Source: Latrodectus hesperus
Lineage: Eukaryota; Arthropoda; Arachnida; Araneae; Theridiidae
DNA: 64,000 nt
Direction of reading: 5' to 3'
NCBI GenBank assembly: GCA_037975125.1
Contig: CM075857.1
Coordinates: 74,419,345 to 74,483,344 of the forward strand
This document shows positions 1 through 10,499 of the stretch, in pieces. Position 1 is the stretch's first letter, and every line of letters starts with the position of its first letter. Position numbers and translations under genes: made by a program. Under the pieces are notes generated by a model. The model was not told the DNA's origin, searched no databases, and worked only from the letters and a program-made list of their open reading frames with translations.

Positions 1-104
1 AATCTTACTTAAGACAATATGACTACGTATTTTTTTTATTACATTACATATATTTAGACTTGTATGCTTGATTCTTGAGATCCGCTTGTAAGTCTTCGTC
101 GATA

Positions 105-212
105 ATAGGACAATGACAGATGTACAACCACAGAAGATAATGAAGAAAACACCCAGGGCCACGGTGGGAATCGAACCAACACTCCTACTCTCTCACTCTA
201 TTTAGACAATTT
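105..212 (-). repeat. tRNA-derived SINE head fragment
   Basis: Read on the minus strand, this stretch has a clear RNA polymerase III B box (GGTTCGATTCCCACC, around 153-167). It is preceded by an A-box-like segment and followed by a C/T-rich tail. The order fits the 5' head of a tRNA-derived SINE. It does not fold as a full cloverleaf, so it is not called as a tRNA gene. The body after the head differs from the SINE copies at 3.7, 22 and 58 kb, so it may be a separate family. Confidence 0.5.
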
Positions 213-715
213 GATTATTTAAGATTATATGACTTTGGCTCTAGTTTTAATCTGTTACTTTGTGAAACGTGGACTTGATTTTCAGTAAAATCAGTTTAGC
301 ATTTATTTACTCATACATCAAGTAATGCAATCAATTTAGCATTTATTTACTCAAACACGTGTAATAAAAATTCAGGCAAAATATTCATTTTGATATTTTT
401 CCAAACTTTTAATTAAACGTGATACATTGTAATTCAAAATTAAGAAAATTTGCATATTTTTATTGAATTTCTTGAAAAGAACAAAATGAAATGTAAAACC
501 ATTAAGTGAGACAAAGATTCAAATCATGTACATTGTATACGTAAGCATGCAATGCATACGTAAGCGTAATACGTATAAGCGGGTGGAGCCAATAGAAGGA
601 CAGACTTTGTAATGAGGCGTTACAAAACACGCTTTTCGTTTGCTAGCACACCTCGGAGAATTTCTTGATGTTTTTGTGCAGCAAACGATTGAATTCAAAC
701 TTGTTACAGTAATAA
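213..715. other. A+T-rich spacer, no gene seen
   Basis: No supported coding region. A cluster of imperfect repeats of TACGTAAGC/TACGTATA lies at about 537-580, just upstream of the Tc1-like relic. It could be an eroded transposon end, but I could not pair it with a matching end downstream. Confidence 0.5.
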
Positions 716-1560
716 CCACCGAAGTTTAGATGATGGAATAAGCTGGTAAATTCTGCGGAGGTTTGAAGCAGGCAAATCTCAAGTCCAGATTCGTAAAGAG
801 TTCAATTTAACAGCCAGCTTCACGTGCTACTTACGGAAATAGTTCCAGGAGATCGGACCTATTAAGAGAAAGCCTGCACATGGTAGTCTAAAAGCCACGC
901 TGTCCGGAGATGATCTCTATTTGTTTATTCTTAATAAGGATGCTAATATACAGTTTCTTAGAACTCTCGTGACTTGTATAAGGCCACAGGAACCCGAGTT
1001 TTAAGGGTGACTGCTTCAAGAAGATTTTTATGAGAAAGGGCCATTTGCACGAAGATCTGCGATTTGCGTCTCGTTTACTTCTACGCACAAGAAAGCTAGT
1101 TTAGTATTGTGCAGAGAGAATAGAGATGGGAACTTAGTTTAAAGGGTGGCCGTTCTCTTGGCTGATGAGTCCCAGTTCTCTCAACCTAACCACGGACTCC
1201 CGCAGTACGTTTATATGGAGAGAGCCAGGAACCTGAAATTTGCCCTTTAATGTTTGCGAAATCGACCATTTTGGCGGCGGTATGATTAGGCATGATGTTA
1301 AATTGCCGCACATCTCTCCATGTCTCAAACAGAGGCAGTGTGACTGCTGAGAAAGTATAAGGATAAAGTCTTTAATCCCAATGTTCACCTTTTTTAGCAG
1401 CGCAGTTGCCGCTGAGTTCATTTTTAATGGACGATGATGTGAAGCCACATAAAGCTCTTCTGGTCAATGAATTTCTAGAAAGTGAGTATATTCGCTGGAT
1501 GGATTGGCCAAGCAGATCTCTGGACTTCAACTCTATTTATCTTGTAATTTACATATCTTA
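716..1560 (+). pseudogene. Tc1-like transposase relic
   Basis: This is a heavily decayed DDE transposase of the Tc1 type, spread over several frames. Recognisable pieces in order: an N-terminal helix-turn-helix stretch (about 735-830); KPAHG..KATLSGDD (about 870-915); the first catalytic block ADESQFS (about 1160-1180, in the phrase LLADESQFSQPNHGLPQ); and the second block with MDDDVKPHKALLVNEFLES, then MDWPSRSLDFNSI (1424-1540). The family normally reads DNARPHRA..LVNEFLES and WPARSPDLNPIE, so the second catalytic Asp region survives. The C-terminus is lost after the SPDLNP block. Multiple stops and shifts make it inactive. No paired terminal inverted repeats were found. Confidence 0.65.
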
Positions 1561-3412
1561 TCTAAAGATAGGAAGTTGTAAAAAGCAAATTTGTAAAAAG
1601 TAATTGACCTAATATTGTGTTCTAACTCTGGCTATAGCCTCCGTCTTTCATTACGCTAAGCTAAAATTGGTGATTCACACACAGATACACAATTAAGTTG
1701 ACAAAAATATAACTGAAAGTGTTTGCTTGTTTGCGCCAATCATTTAAAATGAAATTTGAATTTTTTCTGAATGGAATTGAAAAACATTATTTGTCAAATA
1801 GAGTACCAATTTTTACTAGCTTCTGAATTTGATATGTGAGCAAATGATTTTAACGTAATAATATCAAATTAGTTAGTACTTAAAAGATTTAATTGGAGCA
1901 GTGATTGAATCTTTATGTAGCATTGCGGAAATCAAAATAAATTTACAAATTAACTTTCAGTAATATAATGATATAATCAAATTATATATTATACACTATT
2001 ATAAATCCATGTTTTTAAGCATCTTTGTAACAGTTCAAAATCATTTAAAAAATCATGTAAGTTATCAAACTATATAATTTTTAGTAAACATTTTTCATTC
2101 AACGATTATTGTATACCTTGCAACTACATGTCACCAATACATTAATGTAAGACAAAAGGTATATAAAATTTATTGACAACAAGTTTCTCTCTCTAAAATG
2201 AAAAGATCTGCAGCTTTTTACATATTTTCGGATACATGTCTTGTCACTTTTCTCAACAACAATTATTGCAGATTCAAATTTTATGAAATATAAAAATTTT
2301 TATAACAGACATTTATTGCTTCATTTATATGGGTTTTTAAAATGATATTGAAATTGTCAGGCTCAGCATATAGTTTTAGTGTCATGCAAATAAAAAAGAA
2401 ATAATAATATACAATAATTAAATAACTATACTATTACTTGATTTCTCATATGAAAATGATATATGAATAAAATTTGTATATTACCTAATTATTTCTAATA
2501 AGGAACTGTCACCTACTAAGGAAAATTTAAATAATTAAATTAATTAAAAAAAGATAAAATATTTTACAAATTTTTAGCATAATAAATGAAACAATAGAGG
2601 AACTTGAATTGTTTGAACTAGAAAAGATTATTAAAAAATTCGTAAAGCGTTTCTAATAAGAACAAGATGAAACGTTAAGAAACTAAGGAAAAAAATTTGT
2701 GATATTAAATAAATAAAAAATAGGGAAATTAAAAATAGGGAGAATTGCGAAGAATTAAATCCAAAATATTTAGAAATGATCGAATGAAACTTGTTTCTTC
2801 TTGCACGAGAACAAGGAGGAAGTGTTTCGAATTAATTTTTATAAATATTCTAATAAAAAAACATTATATATATGTGTGTGTGAACTCTTCCCGACACCTT
2901 CGAAAGAAAAATTCATATCACAATTAAAAGTAAAAATAAGAAAAAGTATCTCAAATGAAAATATGTGTATAATTCTACCTGACTAATAAAACGTTTAAAA
3001 ATTGTTAAACATGCAACAAGGTTATTACTAAATACAAGTATAAAGACATGAAGAAAGTAAAAGAATTATAAGTACTTATATAAGAGAATATATAAGAAAG
3101 ACATAAGTTGTGTGTGCATAATTAAGTTAATATAAACTATATATAAAGATATAAATAAAAAGAAAATGTATACTTTAAGTTCTATTTTATTCAACAAAAA
3201 TCAGATATAAATGAATTTTGCATAGTACACATAGAACTCTCTATATAAAATAAAATATAACTTTTATAACTAAAAATATTTTATCCAGACTATAAATCAC
3301 TAATTTAGAAATAGATTTTTATAAAAAGGTATAATATTTTAAATGGATCAAAGTCGTCTTTATGAATTGCATGGAATGTCTTCTTGATGCTCTTAACCAC
3401 GATGGTGATTTT
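1561..3412. other. A+T-rich spacer, no gene seen
   Basis: Long A/T runs and short open frames with no recognisable protein. Nothing here supports a gene, RNA or intact element. Confidence 0.5.
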
Positions 3413-3511
3413 TCAAAATGAAATTTCTCCTCCTATCTCCAGCTCCACTCGTAGGTCTTGAAGTCGATGAAGTGGATCCGCAAACATCCACATCAGTCTC
3501 GCTAAATTCCC
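3413..3511 (-). CDS. Candidate terminal exon of an unrecognised gene
   Basis: On the minus strand, an AG at 3513-3512 is followed by 32 codons and a TGA (3415-3413). The peptide begins GNLARLMWMFADPLHRLQ and continues with an acidic/hydrophobic segment, and its composition looks coding in an otherwise A+T-rich area. The polypyrimidine tract before the AG is weak. The exon would be in phase 0, the same phase as the candidate exons at 5484-5660 and 8945-9397 on the same strand, so these could form one gene. A second frame across the same bases is also open, which lowers confidence. Function unknown. Confidence 0.25.
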   Translation of the reverse strand, partial: GNLARLMWMFADPLHRLQDLRVELEIGGEISF

Positions 3512-3689
3512 CTATTCATCACACATAAAATACTATAATTTACATTACCATTTCATAAACTGAGAATTTAAACATATTTTATGAATACAATGTAATTTTT
3601 GTTTGTGGAAAAATAATATGATCTATTTAATTTGTCAGATGTATATTTTTAATGGTTTAATGTGGAAGCTTACTAACTAAACTAAAACT

Positions 3690-4245
3690 CTGTGGTAAGA
3701 TAGCCCATGTGGACCAAAGCTTACCTAGTACCCATCTCTGCTTTCCTGCCCGAGAGGCCCTGGGGTGCTAACCACGTATCCCGACTAGATTGTGGTTGTT
3801 ACTTATCTCAGGTTGTCTAGCTAGGCCAGACAACCCCCATAAAGCCAAAAATATCCAAAATGTCTAAAAAATGTGATGGGTCCCGAAGGACATCGTCTTT
3901 TTTAAAATTTAGGCAGGTTAAGATGTGACCAGGGGAGGCCATATTGACGGATCACCAAGGACAGTCTGGAATGTCCTTTGCCCCTGCTGAAAGGTGATTC
4001 CTCTCATGTGCCCACTCAGATAGCGGATTCCGACTAGGTGGTTGGACTAACGCGAAATACTCTGTATTTAGTTTCAAAGCATGCAGCATGCAGCAAAGTG
4101 GGTCAATAAACTGAAATAGGTACTCAGTTTATTGACCCACTGAAGGGATGAAAGGTTGAGACGACTTTGCCTTGTCCGAGGATCGAACCTCGGACCTGAG
4201 CATGAGGAGGGTGAAACGCTATCACTTAGACAATGGACTTCGTGG
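3690..4245 (-). repeat. tRNA-derived SINE, long copy
   Basis: The minus strand starts with a tRNA-like head: an A-box-like TCTAAGTGATAGCG, then the B box GGTTCGATCCTCGG at about 4171-4184. The body contains CCCTTCAGTGGGT and AATAAACTGAGTACC. The same head-to-body order occurs at 22040-22299 (minus) and 58470-58715 (plus), which defines a family. This copy is about twice as long as the 22 kb copy. It carries extra internal sequence at about 3800-4010 and a local inverted duplication of the CAATAAACTGAG block at 4095-4142. Confidence 0.65.
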
Positions 4246-5312
4246 AGCGATACTGACTTGATTTAATAGTCTGGAAAATTTAAATTCTATGAATACTGGT
4301 AGGTTGTATGGAAAATCCGAATGAAGCATACAATATATAAATATATTATTAATTATTTGTTTGAATATTATAAGCATTAAATATGTTTAATAAAACTGCG
4401 TAATGCATAGCCGATTTCGAAAACATAATTTTTGGAAAAATAATCTGACACACAAATTTTAACCCTGACAAGAAAACACTTGCTAAATTTGTATAGAATT
4501 TTAATATCTAATGGTAAAAATTAATATGAACAAAAAAATTATTAAGGTAATTTCATAATAGGATTCAGAAAAATTTTAAAGCAGATAATTTTGAAAAATA
4601 AGAGCGTAAAATATAAATTGTTTTCCTGAAATTAATGATGAGGAAATTGGTATATTGGATTTATTATAACGTAATAAAAGCTGACAAAATTTCTCAAGAA
4701 ATTAAATAATTATAAGTTTAAATAACACAATAATATAAATTTTAATTATAAATATAAATTTTAAAAAAGGTATACACTTAAATTATTTTCATAAATCTAC
4801 AGAATATAAGAGACAATGTGTTTCGCATCGTTTGCATTAGTGAGTTCATTTATAATTCTGTTTACTTTTTCTTCAATACTTCTGAGTACCTATATTCAAG
4901 TATTTTGAATATTAAACAGAAAATAAAATTCCTTTAATACAGTTTTGAGTGGCATTACCGGAAAAAGACTCACTCTTTGAAACGGAAATTGGAACTAACT
5001 TAAAATATTTAGCAGCATTTTATAATTCTATCAATTAGCTCGACAAATGTTTTGCATAATCTTCACTTAGTATGCAAATGACATTAGCTAATTTTTATTC
5101 TTAACGGTTTGATTGTTAGCGAATTCTTAGTTACGAGAACTAATCGAATAATAACACGAAAGATACAATTATTTCATCAGTATGGATACATCTTAAACCA
5201 CTTTTTCTATTGCATAAAATATTTTATGTAATAATAGTCATATTTTAAAATTCATTCAATTTTTTTTCTATTAAATTTCTGCATTCTTCAATGATAAGAT
5301 TTGTATTCGAAT
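4246..5312. other. A+T-rich spacer, no gene seen
   Basis: No coding region, RNA or element that I can support. Mostly poly-A/T tracts. Confidence 0.5.
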
Positions 5313-5376
5313 TAATTTTATTTTGAATGTATGTAAGTGTACTATAGTACACTTACATACATTCAAAATAAAATTA
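5313..5376. repeat. Perfect 64-bp palindrome
   Basis: Bases 5313-5344 are exactly repeated in inverse complement at 5345-5376, with no spacer. The centre is GTACTA/TAGTAC. Such a structure can extrude a cruciform and is usually unstable, so it may be a young hairpin element or a fold-back scar. Confidence 0.9.
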
Positions 5377-5483
5377 TCTATAGATTATTAACGTTATAGG
5401 AAAATATTCTAAAGGAGATAAAAGTACTGGAATTATGTATATATAGTGCTTGGTATATATTTAATAGAAACAAATGTTAGTAC

Positions 5484-5660
5484 CTCGACTGTAAGTACTA
5501 GTTGGTGTCCTGGGTATATCACCGATTCCTTCCACTGTTTTAACGTGATGCTTCTTTTTTTCGCCATTTTCTTTGGAGGAGTATGCACTCTGTTCATATT
5601 GTGCAAACACTCTACCTTCTTATATATGTCTCGGGCCAAGTTCTTCGTCTCATTACAAAT
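5484..5660 (-). CDS. Candidate internal exon of an unrecognised gene
   Basis: On the minus strand a T-rich tract ending in AAG (acceptor AG at 5662-5661) precedes 59 open codons, which end in GAG before GTACTA (donor GT at 5483-5482). Entry and exit are both phase 0. The peptide is charged and amphipathic (starts ICNETKNLARDIYKKVE, later TPPKKMAKKRSITLKQW), unlike random A+T-rich translation. The opposite strand is also open here, so the frame choice is not certain. It may join the 8945-9397 exon. Not recognised. Confidence 0.3.
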
Positions 5661-5881
5661 CTTAACAAAAAAAATTAAGAATTTAATATTGAGTTCTGCA
5701 TTAATTTCATTCAAAATTTTATTTGCAAATTAAATTTTATGACTAATACTAATCTGAAACAAATTAATCTTAAAAAAATCAAAAAATGATTCTTAACCAT
5801 ATATCCAACTGAAGCAGTTTCAACTTCTTCAAAAGTATGGTTTTATAAACAGGAGCAATGTATATATAACATTATATATAA

Positions 5882-5893
5882 ATATATATATAT

Positions 5894-5963
<70 letters not shown>
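5882..5963. repeat. (TA)n microsatellite
   Basis: A nearly pure TA dinucleotide run of about 80 bp with a single interruption near its left end. Confidence 0.95.
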
Positions 5964-5965
<2 letters not shown>

Positions 5966-5970
5966 GTTAC

Positions 5971-6310
5971 TTATCTCATTATCTCATAAGGGAATATAGA
6001 TATAGTTGTGCCAATGAAACTGTTATCCATGAGGCCGTCCACTTTTAATTTCAAGGCAGCCATACCGGGCTCCTTTAGGAGATCCTCACGAAGTAGACTA
6101 GCGCAGTCTAAAAGTTGTTTGTAAAAGTAAAAGATGGCCTGTTCAATGTGGCATTTGGTGCAAGTTGGGAAGGATAATCCATGAATAGTTCGCCATTGGA
6201 TAATCCAAGGCGAACTATTCATAGCCCAGGGGGAAATGAGCAGCTTCGTTTAGTACATAGAACCTGGATCACCATAGGGTTGAAGTCTGACTTTGCTCCT
6301 ACGCCTGAGA
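5971..6310 (-). pseudogene. RNase H/LINE C-terminal remnant
   Basis: The minus-strand frame at 5971-6222 contains CTKCHIEQAIF, then LLDCASLLREDLLKEP and LKVDGLMD. This CxxC...H/C knuckle followed by a short helical tail resembles the C-terminal zinc-knuckle region that follows reverse transcriptase or RNase H in some arthropod non-LTR elements. The upstream sequence is too decayed to read. A 14-bp inverted repeat (ATGAATAGTTCGCC at 6181-6194 and its complement about 14 bp later) lies in the remnant and looks like a local inverted duplication. Confidence 0.4.
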
Positions 6311-7600
6311 TACTAAAGGAGTAATTTTTACCTATAGGTATTTAAACCTTTTCTCATTGTAAAATATTTATGTTATAGCTTCAATATAAAATTATAAGAC
6401 CATTATTATAATTGATTCAATAAACATTTAAGTCATTTATTTTTACAAAATTACATGCATGTTTCGTGTATATTTGCATATTGTTCTAGAACCGCTCAAG
6501 TAATATTTGTGATTATCTTATTTGGATATTTAGTCATATGCTTTGCACAAAATATTTTATCTACATTACTTTCAAATAAAGTTTTTTTTAATCTTGTCAT
6601 ATAAATCATATATATATATAGACAAGATCTTTGAGTCCTTGCCATATATATTTTTTAATTAATTTTCTTACGTTACTTTATACAATGACTTCTGCAAACT
6701 ATTCTACCATATTCCGAATGCTTATGATTTACAAAAAATAGAAGATAATAATTTTTCTAAATATTGATAAGATAGTAGGTAACTTATGTGTGTGATGTAA
6801 TTGTATAAGTATTAAAATAAACTGTAAAATTCTATTAACTCGCATTTCTGTTTTTCACATTATGAAATGTAATTTCTAACTATGAAAAAGGATTCTAATT
6901 ACAAATATTAATTTTTCCTTCTTGTGGTCTCTCTTAGACTATTTCTCTAAATAACTCTTCAGGAATATGAATTAAAATTGTTAAAATACTACCAGTAAGC
7001 GAAATAAAACTATACTTACAAATAAAAAGTTGAAAAATTAAAAAAAAAATACAGCAAATATATCAAGCATATGCTTTAAAAAAGTACTCCAAATTAAGTA
7101 ATCTCTCTTAATTAATCATTCAGAGGGAGATTTTACATTCACCAAAATTATTGAGAACAAATAACTCACAACAATGCAGAAATCTTATTATTTATATAAA
7201 ACCTTTTTAGAAACTTCTACTGTAATTTTTTTTTAATTTAATGTAACAAAACTCGGTATTTATGTATTAGCATTAATCACAGTACTGTTAATAATAATTT
7301 TTCAAATAAAACATGTGAATAAGGATTAGGCAATCTGGGCATTTTTTGCGAAGCGCTAATTTGACTTGGCGCAAAATTTTGAGTCCTTTGACGTCATTGC
7401 GTAAATACTTAAAATTCTGGTTTTTTTCCCTTTCTGTGGTAGTTACTAGCGAAGATTAAATACAATACATGCAGAGGAAACGTTATCATAAATCTGATAA
7501 CAATAAGAGAATAATAATAAATAGATGGCAATAAGAATAAAAGGGTTATGACTTTGAAAGAGATATTGCATAATTTACAGTCATATCAAGGGATTTTTTC
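6311..7600. other. A+T-rich spacer, no gene seen
   Basis: No supported gene. A short G+C-richer patch at 7335-7400 with GCGCTAATTTGACTTGGCGC resembles the patches at 20.8, 21.9 and 32.2 kb and may be a fragment of a repeat family. Confidence 0.45.
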
Positions 7601-7618
7601 TTGTAATTGTGCAAAAAA

Positions 7619-7762
7619 ATGTCACAGCCACTGTCAAATGTTGGCGATATCCTAGAAAAGGAAGACTGGGAATTAGAAGAGTAAATGCTGTACAAAAAAC
7701 TGATCAAAAGGGATCGACGTATCCGTAAGCGTGAGACTCGTAAAAAACTCAAAAAAGCCTCG
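7619..7762 (+). pseudogene. Unrecognised charged ORF with one stop
   Basis: From the ATG at 7619 the frame reads MSQPLSNVGDILEKEDWELEE, a TAA, then a strongly basic segment (KKLIKRDRRIRKRETRKK) up to about 7762. This composition is unlike the surrounding A+T-rich DNA and suggests a decayed coding sequence, probably the end of a transposon-encoded or retrocopied protein. I do not recognise the family. Confidence 0.25.
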
Positions 7763-8037
7763 CTAAATTCTCCATACTGTTTTTAACTGGAAACAGTATT
7801 TTAAGAAAGATGCCAATACTTTGCAGAATTGCACGTCCTCAGTATACACTGGTGAGATGCTACTCACACAGATATAAACATCACTCTATTTAACAAAATG
7901 CTTGTCTCTACCATTTTGATTTGGAAGAGACTTTTTCAAAGCGCCTTATGTTTTTGGATTTCCTGGCTGTTTATGGACTTGTGTGGAGTTGATCTAGTAT
8001 TAGAATTGGACCATCTGAGATTAGCAACAACAACACA

Positions 8038-8754
8038 AAATGCTTAGTTCTTCTCCCGCTGACTGCGAAGTGAAATCAGTGATAAAAGTCTCACAGAAGG
8101 TAGCACTGATCGAAATCCATTGTCAATTGTGTTTAGTATATGGACTAGATGTGATTTTCTGCAACGATACCATGATGAAGGCGACAAAAAACCTCGATAG
8201 GATCGTTACAGGTGATGAGACATGGGTTGCTCGCTTCATCCCAGAAACAAAGTCATAGTGAATGCCTTTTCATCACAGTGGACATCCGGTACGGACGAAA
8301 GTCAAGCAGATCGTATCCACACAAAAATTGATGTTCACGGTCTTCTGGGACAGGAAAGACATTCTACTTATTGACTTTCTGACTGGCGGTGCAATAACAA
8401 ACGCTGATATTTACTTGGCAACTCTAAAGAACTTTCGACGAGCCATTCAGAAGAAAAATCATGGGATATTGCCCTCTTACGAGAAATTCCACAAAGAAAA
8501 AAAACTACTGGAGAAGTTTCACTGGGAATCGTCTGACTATACATCCTATAATCCCGACCTTGCTCCGAGTGATTTCTATTTGTTCTTGCAATTTCTGTCC
8601 GGGCATCCTTTCATCACAGACGAAGATGTGAAGACAGCTGGGACATGTTGGCTCCAGCCCCAGGCGACAGATTTCTATGTTACTGGAATACAAAAACTTA
8701 TCCCAGCGTATGACAAGTGCTACAATGAAGATGGTTCATAATGTGAAAAGTAGC
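8038..8754 (+). pseudogene. mariner transposase with internal deletions
   Basis: This is a mariner (DD34D-type) transposase relic. The start (8040, SSPADCEVKSVIK..IEIHCQLCLVYG) matches the family N-terminus. About 140 residues are then missing, and the frame resumes just before the first catalytic block LDRIVTGDETWV (about 8187-8225). Two consecutive stops follow (8256-8261). Next come the blocks VMxTVFWDRKGILLIDFL-like (8330-8390) and SYNPDLAPSDFYLF (8546-8588, with the last catalytic Asp). The segment that should hold the second Asp (family HDNARPH) is replaced by unrelated residues. The end GIQKLIPAYDKC is typical, and the ancestral stop is probably at 8752-8754. Clearly inactive. Confidence 0.82.
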
Positions 8755-8815
8755 TGAAAAACTTACTTTCCGGATGACCTTCATAGTAAAAATGTCCTGA
8801 TAAAATAATTTATTT

Positions 8816-8858
8816 ATGAATCCCTATCATGTGTCAGTTACACATGATAAGGATTCAT
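8816..8858. repeat. Short hairpin beside mariner relic
   Basis: 19-bp arms (8816-8834 and 8840-8858) with one mismatch and a 5-bp loop, about 60 bp past the transposase end. It may be related to the 3' end of the mariner or be an independent hairpin. Confidence 0.7.
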
Positions 8859-8944
8859 TTGAATTCGGCAATATTATTTAATCTCAAATAATGACTTACT
8901 CTACTTCAAAAACAACATTGATTCACTACAGAAACTTATCTTAC

Positions 8945-9397
8945 CTTTAAAACATGCGTTCCAACACTTAATGACATTGCACTGCTGCTGGATGGTGTAG
9001 CGGATCTACCTGTTATGCTCCGGGAACTAAAGTTCCTAGATGCCTTATGAGACTTAGGTGTAGATGGAGGTGTAGTGACATGTGCAGTTGCAAATGATGA
9101 GGTAGCCCCTGATGTTGAGCAAGGATTCAAGGACTGCTTCTGGTAGACTGCTGTGTTGCATTTCTTAAGATCATTCCTCAAAATGTTCAGATAGTGCTTC
9201 CACTTGAAGGATTTCCCACGATGATTTTGAATCAAATTAAAATAACGGTAGAAACGAGAAATATCACCGTTACTGTTGACTTTCCGCATGGTTTGTAAGT
9301 CGTTTGGAAGAAATCTATATTCTTCCGGCAGTCCTTCTGGAAAACTTGCTATCGAAGAAACATCTGGATCAAAAGCGTAATCAGCATTTGGATACAT
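8945..9397 (-). CDS. Candidate first coding exon, function unknown
   Basis: The minus strand has an open frame of 151 codons from ATG (9397-9395) to AAG (8947-8945), followed directly by GTAAGA, a near-consensus 5' splice donor. The protein starts MYPNADYAFDPDVSSIASFP. Residues about 20-85 look like a compact folded domain rich in aromatic and basic residues (EEYRFLPNDLQTM, FYRYFNLIQNHRGKSFKWKH). Residues about 95-150 form a Ser/Thr/Pro-rich low-complexity tail. Codon use is less A+T-extreme than in the surroundings. I do not recognise the family. Possible downstream exons in the same phase are at 5484-5660 and 3413-3511; if joined, they give about 242 residues. It could instead be a transposon-derived fragment. 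Confidence 0.45.
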
Positions 9398-10387
9398 AAT
9401 TCTTAAAGATGTTTCTGTTGCGAAGTTTCAACTTTTTTCTCTTAAATTTAAGTGAAAAATAAAACTTTAGGAACAAAAAATAATCATGTAAAGAAAATTA
9501 ATTAAAATGTAATGACGTATAACAAACATTATGGACATCAATAACTGTGTAGAAACTAATTATGATCATTGATATTTAAAAAAAAACTTTTCCTAGTAAA
9601 TAAATAAAAATATTAGAGTTTTTACTTCAAGCATTTTCAATTTATGCAACAAGGGTGTTTTTTTAGAGCATAAATTCGTATATATTTTTTCAAGTTTCTT
9701 TTTCATCTAGATATAGAAAAACCTGTGATCTTTCTAATTAATTTTACTAGTACTTTTCAGTTCTGGTTAAGCATTTGCCTGCTCTTCATTTAAAAGATGA
9801 GTGTTGACAGCAATACAGAAATATTTTCGAAGCTTTTCTTTAATACAAAATCTAGTAAGAGCAAATTTATAATTCAGCTTTATTTTTATTTAATTCAACT
9901 GCATTTTTTATAAATCTGAATGAATTGGTGTTGCTTTTACTCAAAAATGATAAATATAAAGTCTTTCATTTCTTAAAGTAAAAATAATTTAAAAAATAAA
10001 ATTAAAAATTTTAAAATATAAGGAAAAATACTAAAACTATTTATATAAAAAGAAATCCCACGAGTTTATAAGACTAGAAGATAAAAACGGGTTATAGATT
10101 GTGATATAGAGTAAAATTTAAGCCATGCAGTAATTGTCTAGCTAATGACATTATTTGTCAATCAAAAATATGTAAAACGATTCAATGATTTCAGCTAAAG
10201 CTCATCTGATTACTGATTTTATCTTTTTTCTTTTTTAAGATGTATTTTTTCCTAAAAAGTACATACGGAAGTGATAGCCAGCACTAATAACGTTTCTTTG
10301 CTTAATGAACGATTTGAAAATTACCGAATCTGATATTTCTTTCAGTAGCACTTTGAACTAAAAAGCTTACTCACTGTGGTTTTCAAT
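9398..10387. other. A+T-rich spacer, no gene seen
   Basis: No supported gene. If 8945-9397 is a first coding exon, its promoter and 5' UTR would be here, but I see no convincing core promoter. Confidence 0.45.
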
Positions 10388-10499
10388 TCTTCAGTTTAGT
10401 TTAGTACTAGTTCGTAGGTACTAAAGTAAACTGAAGAACGACTTCGAAACATTACAGTCACAGTGAACGATTTTAACTGTGACTGTAATGTTTCGGAGT
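10388..10499. repeat. Twin adjacent hairpins
   Basis: Two unrelated stem-loops lie end to end. The first has 21-bp arms (10388-10408 and 10418-10438). The second has 24-bp arms (10441-10464 and 10476-10499), differing at one or two positions. Only two bases separate them. Neither is a tRNA or a known riboswitch. They could be the collapsed ends of a fold-back element. Confidence 0.85.

Noticed and set aside
4150..4245. Functional tRNA gene from the B box
   Set aside because: The acceptor stem and anticodon arm do not fold, and the head continues into the body shared by other SINE copies.
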